Shown in pieces: positions 44,187 to 52,554 of a stretch of 64,000 bases of DNA. The notes under the pieces are model-generated. The model was not told where the DNA came from. It was given only the letters and a program-made list of their open reading frames with translations, and made no database searches. The translations under genes and the position numbers were made by a program. Source of the stretch: an uncultured Draconibacterium sp. (GTDB lineage Bacteria; Bacteroidota; Bacteroidia; Bacteroidales; Prolixibacteraceae); contig NZ_CAJXTC010000006.1 in assembly GCF_913060805.1 (NCBI RefSeq), forward strand, positions 62,001 to 126,000, given 5' to 3'. The stretch's first letter is position 1; the number at the start of each line of letters is the position of its first letter.

Positions 44187-45161
44187 ATGTTGGAAGAAAA
44201 CATACATAATCTGATTATTCGTCTCTTTAGTGGAGAGGCAACCACTAAAGAAAAAGCATCGGTTCAACACTGGATCAACGGGTCTGATGAAAATCGGGAA
44301 ATGTATGCTGACTTGCAGGAAATCTGGTTAGCAACCGGAGATCAAAACGAATACAATACCGAAAAAGCCATCCTTAAATTCAAGGATGAAATCCATCAAG
44401 AGCAGAAAAAAAACTTTAGAATTGGCGAAGTATTAAAATACGCTGCCATTGCCGTGCTGCTTATTTCTCTGCCATTTATTTATTTCCTCGGAAAACAACA
44501 AAACGTTAGCGAACCAACATTCACGACAATAACATGTGCTTTGGGCGACAAATCAACCGTTACGCTGCCCGACGGCTCGTTGGTTTACCTGAATTCTGGA
44601 AGTGAATTGCGTTTCAACAATAACTTTCAGCAGGAATACCGCGAAGTGGAGATTGAAGGAGAAGCTTATTTTAAAGTGGAGAAGAACAAGGAAGTTCCAT
44701 TCAGGGTTGAAGCCGGTGCTGTTACAGTGGAAGTGTTGGGCACCGAATTCAATTTAAAAGCATACCCGGAGGAAAATACCATATCAACCACTTTGGTTGA
44801 AGGAAGTGTACAAATTTCGAGCACTTCGCAGCAAGCGATAATGAAGCCTAATCAGAAAATTGTTTTCGATAAAGAAAGCAACAAAATGACACTTCATAAT
44901 TTAAAAGATGTCGATCCTGAAACCGAATGGAAAGAAGGAAGATTGGTGTTCAGAAATGAATCGCTGGGCGATTTGGAACTAAAGCTGGAGCGCTGGTTTG
45001 ATGTTGATATCGAATTTAGCGACAATGAAGTAAAATCCAGAAGGTTTACAGGAATTCTGGAAAGAGAAAGTATTCTGGAAGCATTGGCATATTTCAGTAT
45101 TTCGGATAAGGTTGGATATAATATAAACAACAATGAAATAACATTTTACACTAAGAACTAA
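44187..45161 (+). CDS. FecR-family anti-sigma factor (cassette E)
   Basis: A 324-residue anti-sigma factor, read from the ATG at 44187 (MLEENIHNLIIRLF); an ATG ten codons earlier is possible but adds a His/Asn-rich extension not typical of the family. The cytoplasmic domain (1-75) is followed by a membrane helix at about 80-100 (YAAIAVLLISLPFIYFLG). The FecR domain has GDKSTVTLPDGSLVYLNSGS and EVLGTEFNLKAYPEE, and a C-terminal DUF4974-like domain has LGDLELKLERWFDVDIEF. It should couple the STN-type SusC downstream to the ECF factor upstream. Confidence 0.91.
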   Translation: MLEENIHNLIIRLFSGEATTKEKASVQHWINGSDENREMYADLQEIWLATGDQNEYNTEKAILKFKDEIHQEQKKNFRIGEVLKYAAIAVLLISLPFIYFLGKQQNVSEPTFTTITCALGDKSTVTLPDGSLVYLNSGSELRFNNNFQQEYREVEIEGEAYFKVEKNKEVPFRVEAGAVTVEVLGTEFNLKAYPEENTISTTLVEGSVQISSTSQQAIMKPNQKIVFDKESNKMTLHNLKDVDPETEWKEGRLVFRNESLGDLELKLERWFDVDIEFSDNEVKSRRFTGILERESILEALAYFSISDKVGYNINNNEITFYTKN

Positions 45162-45190
45162 AAGAGAGAGAATAAGAATGGTTTAAAAAA

Positions 45191-45218
45191 AAGAGGAAGT
45201 GTTCCCGCACCTCCCCTT
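45191..45218 (+). promoter_or_regulatory. Stem-loop between FecR and SusC (cassette E)
   Basis: An 11-bp stem with two A-C mismatches (45191-45201 with 45208-45218) and a 6-nt loop TTCCCG, inside an outer 7-bp pair GGTTTAA/TTAAACC (45180-45186 with 45227-45233). It starts 30 nt past the FecR stop and ends 43 nt before the SusC ATG, the same position as in the other two cassettes. Confidence 0.5.
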
Positions 45219-45261
45219 AGTAAAAATTAAACCGAAGTTTAACTTTAAGACAATCAAATTT

Positions 45262-48200
45262 ATGAATTTAAAACGAATTCTTTGGCCCTGCCATGGGCAC
45301 AAAGTGAAAAAGTATGTACGAATTATGAAATTAACGTGGTTTCTTGTTCTGGTTTTTACCTTACAAACCAATGCCAGCTTGTGGTCTCAAACCACAAAAA
45401 TGGATGTTAATGTACAAAACACGACACTTCTTGAGCTTTTCACACACATCGAAAAAAACAGCGAATACCGCTTTTTTTACAGTAACGATGAAGTTGATAT
45501 AAATCAGCGCGTTACTTTGCATGCCGAAGACGAAGTGATTGGTGATATTCTTAAATCAGCCTTCGCCGAGTTGCCATATTCATTTAAAGAGCTGCAAAGC
45601 AATATGATTTTGGTTGAGCTAAAAGATGAACCCGCAAATTCGGGTGCTCAGCAAAATGGTGTGCGCGGATCGGTAAAAGATGAAGACGGACTTCCTCTGC
45701 CGGGTGTAACGGTAATTGTAAAAGGAACTACAAACGGAACTGTTACCGACATCGACGGAAACTTTTCGCTTTCAGGAGTTGAACAGGGAACTGTTCTCCA
45801 GATTTCGTTTGTGGGGATGCGCACCGTTGAACTTGAGGTAGGCGATAAAACGGTTTTCGATGTTACCATGACAGAAGAAAACATTGGTATCGACGAAGTT
45901 ATTGCCATTGGTTACGGATCACAATCAAAAAGAAATATTACCGGTGCTGTTCAGAATTTAAGTACCGACGAAATTGCTGATATTCCAACAGCACAGCTTT
46001 CGCAAAAGCTGCAGGGAAAACTGGCCGGTGTTCAGATCAATCAAACATCAGGTATACCAGGACAGGGAATGTCGATCCGTATTCGTGGTCAGGCTTCTAT
46101 TTCTGCAGGTAGCGACCCGCTATACGTAGTTGATGGTTTCCCTATTACCGGCGACATCTCGAATATCAACCCGGACGAAATTGAAAGCATTTCGGTTTTG
46201 AAAGATGCATCTTCAACAGCACTTTACGGATCGAGAGCTGCAAACGGTGTGGTAATGATTACTACAAAACAGGCAAAATTTGGCGAGTCGAAAGTAGACG
46301 TGAATGTGTACCAGGGGCTTCAGCAAATTCCTGAATACCTGTTGCCCGATATGATGGATGCCAGACAATTTGCCCAGTTTAAAAAAGAAATTCACGAAGA
46401 AAACGGATGGGGAGTACCTGAAATGTTCCAGAATCCGGAACAATACGGAGCAGGAACAGATTGGCTGGATGCCATTACACGCACAGCCTTAATTCAGAAC
46501 TACTCGGTACAATACAGTGCCAGTAAAGATAAATTCAAATCATCGGTTGTTGGTGGATTTTTCAGCCAGGAAGGTGTTTTGTTAAATTCAAAATTCAACC
46601 GCTTCTCGTTACGCGCCAACTCTGAATACCAGTTTAACGACCGTATTAAAGTGGGTGTAAACTTGTCGAATACAGTTACGCACAACAAAACTCCTTCGAG
46701 CGATGGTGTTTGGTACGAAACTGGCGGTATTCTGCAGGGTGCACTGTTAACCTCGCCACTGGCTCCATACATTAACGAAGACGGAACTATTCCGATCAAT
46801 GCCGGAGAATGGGGAAATGATTACGGTTCGCAGCCGGGTCCAAACTGGTACAACCAGGTTCAGGTAGTAAAAAATACAGCTAAAAATATTGGTGTTTTGG
46901 CCAACGCTTTTGTTGAGATCGATCTGTGGAAAGGTTTAAAATACAAATCTTCTGTAGGTGTTGATTTAGGAAGTAATGTTGCCGATTCATTCCGTCCTTC
47001 AACTGCAGGTGGAATCTTTGATCCTGGTAGCGCGACTGATTTCTCACGTACTTCAGGTTCTCACTCAAATTCTTTTGGTTACTCGTGGTTATGGGAAAAT
47101 ATCCTGACTTACAAGAAGAGTATCGACGATCATAACTTCGATGTTTTAGCCGGTTATTCATCGCAAAGTGCACACGGCGAAAGTGGTGTAATGTACGGAT
47201 CAAGCTATCCCGACAATAACATTCAAACATTAAACGTTGCGACAACTATTACCGGGTCAACTGATATTCAGGACTGGTCGCTGGTATCGTTGATCAGCCG
47301 TGTAAACTACAACTATAAACAACGTTACCTGGTATCGTTGGCTTATCGTCGCGATGGTTCTTCAAAGTTCGGTTCTGATAACCGCTGGGGAGATTTCCCT
47401 TCAGCATCTTTGGGCTGGGTTGCTTCTGAGGAAGAATTTATGTCGGTAGTTCCAAAAATGTCGTTCCTGAAGTTACGCGCCAGCTATGGTGTAACCGGTA
47501 ACAATAACATTGGTAACTACACACAATATGCAAGTATGGTGGCTACCAATTCGCCAATGAACAGTGTTCTTCAAAGCGGAAAAAGTTTGAACGGACTGAA
47601 CAACAATGAACTGGGCTGGGAGAATACATCGGAGTTCGACGTTGGTTTCGATATCGGATTCTTTAATAACCGTATTTACCTGATTTACGATTATTTCCAC
47701 AGAAATACCGATAACTTGTTGTACACCGTTGATATTCCTGTTTCTTCAGGTTTTAACAGCTTTACTACCAACATTGGCGAGCTGGAATTTTGGGGACATG
47801 AATTTACGTTGAACACCAAAAACTTAACCGGCGACTTTAAATGGAGCACTGATTTCAACATCTCTTTCAACCGCAATAAAGCGTTGAAACTGGGTACTTC
47901 GAATGCTGCAATTTATGGCGAAAATACAATTACAGAAGTTGGTCAGCCAATTGGTCAGTTGTACGCTTTGAAATGGGAAGGACTATATTATACTCAGGAA
48001 GAAATTGATGCAGTTGGCAGAGACGGTGCTCAGGTAGGAACCGTAAAATTTGCCGATAAAGATGGCGATGGTTGGGTGAATAACGACGACCGCGATAAAT
48101 TTGTACTCGGAAGTTCTGCACCAAAAGCAACTTACGGTATTACAAACACCTTCAACTATAAAAATTTCGATCTTTCAATTGTTGGCCAGGGAGCTTTCGG

Positions 48201-48618
48201 CCACAAAATATTCAATCACATCGAGCGTTTCACCACCAACCTCGACGGTGCATTTAATGTGCTTGAAGCAGTTGATCGCAGATGGCGTTCGCCGGAAGAT
48301 CCGGGTGATGGAATTTACGGTAAAGTAATCTCGGGAACAACAGGTTACGAGCGCGACTGGATGAGCTCGAAATTCTTATACGATGCCAGCTATTTTGCGA
48401 TTAAAAACATCACTTTAGGGTATCAGGTACCTTTTAAAAATTCAGGAATTGTTAAGGGCTTACGCGTTTACGGAAGTATTCAGCAGGCTTATGTTTTCAC
48501 CAAGTATCCGGGTAATAACCCCGAGGTATCAGCAGCCGGTGGTTTGTATGCCGGAAACGATAAAACTGCTTACCCGGTACCAAGAACATTTACTTTGGGT
48601 CTTAACTTGAACTTATAA
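45262..48618 (+). CDS. SusC-family TonB-dependent transporter with STN domain (cassette E)
   Basis: An 1118-residue SusC/RagA importer read from the ATG at 45262 (MNLKRILWPCHGHKVKKYV), which gives the same short basic leader before the signal segment (MKLTWFLVLVFTLQTNA) as in the other STN-type SusC proteins. The STN domain is at about 48-125 (DVNVQNTTLLELFTHIEKNS), the carboxypeptidase-D-like domain at about 135-215 (GSVKDEDGLPLPGVTVIVKG), then the plug (IGYGSQSKRNITGAVQNL; YGSRAANGVVMITTKQA) and the barrel ending FTLGLNLNL. It imports an unknown oligosaccharide; the downstream GH5, GH78 and beta-helix genes hint at a rhamnose-bearing glycan. Confidence 0.95.
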   Translation: MNLKRILWPCHGHKVKKYVRIMKLTWFLVLVFTLQTNASLWSQTTKMDVNVQNTTLLELFTHIEKNSEYRFFYSNDEVDINQRVTLHAEDEVIGDILKSAFAELPYSFKELQSNMILVELKDEPANSGAQQNGVRGSVKDEDGLPLPGVTVIVKGTTNGTVTDIDGNFSLSGVEQGTVLQISFVGMRTVELEVGDKTVFDVTMTEENIGIDEVIAIGYGSQSKRNITGAVQNLSTDEIADIPTAQLSQKLQGKLAGVQINQTSGIPGQGMSIRIRGQASISAGSDPLYVVDGFPITGDISNINPDEIESISVLKDASSTALYGSRAANGVVMITTKQAKFGESKVDVNVYQGLQQIPEYLLPDMMDARQFAQFKKEIHEENGWGVPEMFQNPEQYGAGTDWLDAITRTALIQNYSVQYSASKDKFKSSVVGGFFSQEGVLLNSKFNRFSLRANSEYQFNDRIKVGVNLSNTVTHNKTPSSDGVWYETGGILQGALLTSPLAPYINEDGTIPINAGEWGNDYGSQPGPNWYNQVQVVKNTAKNIGVLANAFVEIDLWKGLKYKSSVGVDLGSNVADSFRPSTAGGIFDPGSATDFSRTSGSHSNSFGYSWLWENILTYKKSIDDHNFDVLAGYSSQSAHGESGVMYGSSYPDNNIQTLNVATTITGSTDIQDWSLVSLISRVNYNYKQRYLVSLAYRRDGSSKFGSDNRWGDFPSASLGWVASEEEFMSVVPKMSFLKLRASYGVTGNNNIGNYTQYASMVATNSPMNSVLQSGKSLNGLNNNELGWENTSEFDVGFDIGFFNNRIYLIYDYFHRNTDNLLYTVDIPVSSGFNSFTTNIGELEFWGHEFTLNTKNLTGDFKWSTDFNISFNRNKALKLGTSNAAIYGENTITEVGQPIGQLYALKWEGLYYTQEEIDAVGRDGAQVGTVKFADKDGDGWVNNDDRDKFVLGSSAPKATYGITNTFNYKNFDLSIVGQGAFGHKIFNHIERFTTNLDGAFNVLEAVDRRWRSPEDPGDGIYGKVISGTTGYERDWMSSKFLYDASYFAIKNITLGYQVPFKNSGIVKGLRVYGSIQQAYVFTKYPGNNPEVSAAGGLYAGNDKTAYPVPRTFTLGLNLNL

Positions 48619-48637
48619 TCCTAAAATGACTAGAAAG

Positions 48638-50149
48638 ATGAAAAAATATAATTTAATATACTTGATAATTGCTGCCTTGCTTGGAGCAACTTCATGCAGC
48701 GACGACTTTTTAACGAACCTGCCGGAAACAGTTGTTTCGGCCGAGGACTTTTACAAAACCGAATCAGATTACGCACAGGCCATTATTGGCGTTTATCAGC
48801 CGGTGCGCTCGCTTTATAACACCGGTTTGGCCGGTTACGGCGCCTGGACGATGGGTGAAATGCGATCGGACAACACCACATTTAGCTACAATGTATCGAA
48901 CCGCGGTTATGCCGACAGAGAATATGTTGACTTGTTTATTGATGATTCGAACGGCGGATCAACATCGAACAAATACAATAACAACTACTATATAATTGGA
49001 AGGGCCAACCAGATTTTAAGCCAGATTGACGATGCTGATATCAGCGAGGCTTCGAAAAACAATTATAAAGGACAGGCTTTGTTTTTAAGAGCTTTTGCAC
49101 ATTTCGATTTGGTTCAGTATTTCGGCGATGTTCCGTTAATGACTGAGCCTGCAACAAGCTACGAGGAAACATTGAAAAACAGAACGCCAAGAGCAGAGGT
49201 TCTGGAGCAAATTGTTGCTGATGCAGCAGAGGCTGCCGAGTTGTTACCAGGCCGCGATGCTCAAGCTCCCGGATATGTGGCAAACGGAGCCGCCTATACT
49301 TTGTTGGGTAATGCTTACCTTGTTATGGAAGATTGGGCGAATGCCGAAGCTGCTTTGAGAAACGTAACAGGTTATTCACTGTTATCGGATTATGCAGCAA
49401 TCTTCGATCCAAATAATAAGAACAATGCCGAGATGATTTTTGAAGTTCAGTATACCGATGATCCAACAGCGGGAGCTGCAAGTAACTGGGCCTATAACTT
49501 CTTGCCAATTTTAACCAATCCGGGCGTTATTCCTGGATTTCCAAGCGGAAGTACAAATAACTATGCAGGTTGGAATACTCCAACACCCGACTTAATTGCA
49601 CAATACGAAGAAGGTGATTTACGTCTCGACGCTTCAATCGGTTTCTACACCGGCGAAGGTTATGTTGATCGTCCTTACGTGAAAAAATATGTACACGGTG
49701 CGCAAATTGCACCAAATACAAATAACGACTGGCCGGTTTATCGTTACTCTGAGGTGCTGCTAATGTTAGCTGAGGCATTAAACGAACAAGGCGAAACCAG
49801 TGATGCATTAACTTACCTGAATATGGTTCATGCACATCCAAGAACAGGATTGAGTGAGTTGGCATTAAGCAGCCAGTCGGAATTGAGAGAGGCGATTATG
49901 AAAGAAAGACAAATTGAGTTGGCTTTCGAAAATAAACGCTGGTTAGATTTGGTACGTTGGGGAACTGCCGTTGAGGTAATGAATGCTCAAGGAGCAAAAA
50001 TCAAAGCAAATCCACAGGCTTATTATTATCCTGAAGGTGTTTCGCCAATCAACGAAGCTTATAACGTAACAAGCGATCGTTTGCTTTTCCCAATTCCTGA
50101 AAGAGAATTACGTTTGAATCCGGATATGGTACAAAATCCGGGATATTAA
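48638..50149 (+). CDS. SusD-family lipoprotein (cassette E)
   Basis: A 503-residue SusD/RagB protein. I choose the ATG at 48638 (MKKYNLIYLIIAALLGATSC, Cys20) because the preceding bases align with those before the SusD gene of cassette C, where the start is unambiguous; an in-frame ATG at 48626 would add four residues. Typical segments are KGQALFLRAFAHFDLVQYFG (about 142-161) and IELAFENKRWLDLVRWGTAV, and it ends MVQNPGY. It pairs with the SusC just upstream, and a terminator follows. Confidence 0.94.
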   Translation: MKKYNLIYLIIAALLGATSCSDDFLTNLPETVVSAEDFYKTESDYAQAIIGVYQPVRSLYNTGLAGYGAWTMGEMRSDNTTFSYNVSNRGYADREYVDLFIDDSNGGSTSNKYNNNYYIIGRANQILSQIDDADISEASKNNYKGQALFLRAFAHFDLVQYFGDVPLMTEPATSYEETLKNRTPRAEVLEQIVADAAEAAELLPGRDAQAPGYVANGAAYTLLGNAYLVMEDWANAEAALRNVTGYSLLSDYAAIFDPNNKNNAEMIFEVQYTDDPTAGAASNWAYNFLPILTNPGVIPGFPSGSTNNYAGWNTPTPDLIAQYEEGDLRLDASIGFYTGEGYVDRPYVKKYVHGAQIAPNTNNDWPVYRYSEVLLMLAEALNEQGETSDALTYLNMVHAHPRTGLSELALSSQSELREAIMKERQIELAFENKRWLDLVRWGTAVEVMNAQGAKIKANPQAYYYPEGVSPINEAYNVTSDRLLFPIPERELRLNPDMVQNPGY

Positions 50150-50168
50150 TTTGTTAGTCTAAAGTAGC

Positions 50169-50217
50169 GTAAGCAACCGGAGTATGACCGTATACGATGG
50201 TTGCTTACTTTATTTTT
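50169..50217 (+). terminator. Terminator after SusD (cassette E)
   Basis: GTAAGCAACC (50169-50178) pairs perfectly with GGTTGCTTAC (50199-50208), with a short inner GTAT/ATAC pair in the loop, followed by TTTATTTTT. It separates the transporter genes from the GH5-GH78-beta-helix group. Confidence 0.82.
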
Positions 50218-50246
50218 CTATAACATACCCTCCAAATTTTACCATA

Positions 50247-50254
50247 TAATTTTG
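50247..50254 (+). promoter_or_regulatory. Candidate -7 element for the GH5 operon
   Basis: TAATTTTG is an exact TAnnTTTG match 43 bp before the GH5 ATG. No -33 TTTG is present at the usual distance, so an activator is likely. I found no TCCAC-type 21-bp repeat here, which sets it apart from the hybrid-regulator promoters. Confidence 0.4.
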
Positions 50255-50296
50255 GCAGTTTATCATCGTGTTTTGTGCTGCGTGTAATCTTTTAAA

Positions 50297-52543
50297 ATGG
50301 TTAAGATGAAGAAGTTAATACTAGGAGTTTTTGTCGTAGTAGTTGGGCAGTTATTGATTTCTAATCAGGCGTGTTTTGCTCAGTTCACTTCCTCCGATTT
50401 TCTTAAAGCTTCAGGGCCTGTAATCCGCAATCAGTCGGGTGAAGGCGATGTGGTTGCTTTGCGCGGAACAAACTTTGGATCGTGGCTAAGTATGGAGCAT
50501 TGGATCGGGCCATTGGGATATGGTTTGATCGACCGCTCGGAGTGGACAATTTCGGCTTCTGCCAATGTTTCCGGCGACAATCTGAATTATATTATCGACG
50601 GAGATGAAACAACTCGATGGAACTCATCAACCAACCAAACTTCGGTGGTTGAACAGTCGTTAACTTTCGATCTTAAAGAGAAAGTTGTTTTCGATAAAAT
50701 TAGCCTGGTGGGTGGCGACAATGCAAATGAATCGCCATCGCAATACCGCATTGAGATTTCAACAAACGGAACCAGCTGGACTGAAATTACATCGGGAAGT
50801 GGTTCTACCAGTACAGTTGTGGATATTGAAATTGGTGCCGTTGAAGCGCAGTACATGAAAATCACGCTGGCGGCCAGCTCGCTTAACACCTGGACCATTT
50901 CGGAATTGTACCTTTTGATGAACGACGATTATTCGGTTAGAAACGCGATGTACGACCGTTTTGGTGTGGCAAAAACCGATTCGATTTGGGATTACTACCA
51001 GGATTTGTGGATTACCACCGCAGATTTGGACAGTATAAAAGCGATGGGAATGAACATGGTTCGCGTGCCGTTTTACTGGATGGAAGTAATGAACAACGAC
51101 GGAACCATAAAAGAAAACGCCTTTACCCAACTCGACTGGGTGGTTGAAGAATGTTCTCAACGAGAAATATATGTGATGCTCGATTTGCATGGCGCACCCG
51201 GTGGATTGGACGGCTACATTACAAGCGGTCAGGCCGTAACCAACCAACTGTGGAGTAGTCAGGAATATCAGCAAATGACTGTTGACCTGTGGAAAGCTGT
51301 AGCCGAGCATTTTAAAGGAGAACCTGCTGTTTGTGCCTACGATTTGATGAATGAACCGGTGAGTAACAATTCATCCTTCTCAACCAGTTCCATGTACGAT
51401 AAAATTTATCAGGCGGTGCGCGAGATCGATCCCGATCACATTATTTCGGTTCAGGCATTTTACAATTTCGATATGATTGATGCCCCGGTTGCCCGAGGTT
51501 GGGAAAACGTGTTATACCAGGCGCATTATTATAATACCGACTTTTACAATTGGGACTCACAAAATGGATTTATTCAATATGCTTTGGCCGATATGTCGTG
51601 GCACCAAATGCATTGGAATGTTCCTGTTTTGGCGGGCGAATATAACTTTTGGACGCATCTTGATCTTTGGAGCAAGTGGATGAGGGGAGTTAATTCTTTC
51701 AGCGGATCGTGGTCGAACTGGTGCTATAAAAACAATACCAGTGAACGAAACTGGGGATTATACCTCGGGAACTTTAATCCGGCGCCCGATCTGAACTTCG
51801 ATACCGAAGAAGAGATAAAAGCTAAGTGGGATAAATTTACCACACCCAATTTTATAAGAAATGATCAATTGATCGACACCATTGTAAACTTCACGCAAAC
51901 CGACTCTTACATCGGAATTGGAGATAACGTGTGGTTTGAAGCCTACAATGGTAGTTTCATCAGTTCTGAGAATGGAACGTCGCCAATGACTTGTAATACT
52001 TTTACAGTTGGCGAAACCGAAGTTTTTACCGTTGTTGATGCCGGCGATGGCAAAATTGCATTGCTCGGAAACAATGGAAAATATGTGAGCTCGAACAACG
52101 GTACCACCTCAATGACATGTACCAAAGATGAAATTGGCGAAACGGAAAAGTTTTACTGGATAAACCTTTCAAACGGCCAAATGGCGCTGTTGGGACAAGG
52201 TGGATTTGTGTCGATGGAGGACGGAAGTGTTCCGATAAATGCCAATCGTAATGCCATCGACGGATGGGAAATATATTCGTGGGGAAAGCAGGACATTCAA
52301 ACATCGGTAATTGAATACAATCAATCGATCGAAATTTATCCCAATCCACTGGGAGCTGATCGTTTGCTGAATTATAATCTTCAAAACATCAACGATATTC
52401 CAATTCATATTTACAATGCGAAAGGGCAAAAAATTTATACTGAAAATCTCTCCGGAAATGGAGTAATTAATCTGTCTTTTCTGTCTTCGGGCACGTACAT
52501 AATTGGTCTTGGTTCAAAAAGAGAAAAACTTGTTGTCAGATAA
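50297..52543 (+). CDS. Multidomain GH5 enzyme with inserted F5/8C-like domain, trefoil and type IX sorting tail
   Basis: A 748-residue secreted protein (signal peptide ending NQACFAQ). VALRGTNFGSWLSMEHW (about 54-70) is the first part of a GH5 barrel resembling exo-beta-1,3-glucanase-type GH5 proteins. A discoidin/F5-8C-like domain (about 78-213, YIIDGDETTRWNSS ... YMKITLAAS) is inserted there. The barrel then resumes with the acid/base Glu353 (YDLMNEPVS) and the nucleophile Glu448 (VLAGEYNFW). Residues 535-665 form three repeats (GDNVWFEAYNGSFISSENG, NNGKYVSSNNGTTSM, QGGFVSMEDGS) like a fascin-type beta-trefoil. The last 75 residues (IEIYPNPLG ... GTYIIGLGSKREKLVVR) are a type IX secretion sorting domain. 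The substrate cannot be read from the sequence. Confidence 0.88.
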   Translation: MVKMKKLILGVFVVVVGQLLISNQACFAQFTSSDFLKASGPVIRNQSGEGDVVALRGTNFGSWLSMEHWIGPLGYGLIDRSEWTISASANVSGDNLNYIIDGDETTRWNSSTNQTSVVEQSLTFDLKEKVVFDKISLVGGDNANESPSQYRIEISTNGTSWTEITSGSGSTSTVVDIEIGAVEAQYMKITLAASSLNTWTISELYLLMNDDYSVRNAMYDRFGVAKTDSIWDYYQDLWITTADLDSIKAMGMNMVRVPFYWMEVMNNDGTIKENAFTQLDWVVEECSQREIYVMLDLHGAPGGLDGYITSGQAVTNQLWSSQEYQQMTVDLWKAVAEHFKGEPAVCAYDLMNEPVSNNSSFSTSSMYDKIYQAVREIDPDHIISVQAFYNFDMIDAPVARGWENVLYQAHYYNTDFYNWDSQNGFIQYALADMSWHQMHWNVPVLAGEYNFWTHLDLWSKWMRGVNSFSGSWSNWCYKNNTSERNWGLYLGNFNPAPDLNFDTEEEIKAKWDKFTTPNFIRNDQLIDTIVNFTQTDSYIGIGDNVWFEAYNGSFISSENGTSPMTCNTFTVGETEVFTVVDAGDGKIALLGNNGKYVSSNNGTTSMTCTKDEIGETEKFYWINLSNGQMALLGQGGFVSMEDGSVPINANRNAIDGWEIYSWGKQDIQTSVIEYNQSIEIYPNPLGADRLLNYNLQNINDIPIHIYNAKGQKIYTENLSGNGVINLSFLSSGTYIIGLGSKREKLVVR

Positions 52544-52554
52544 AAAACCAGAAA

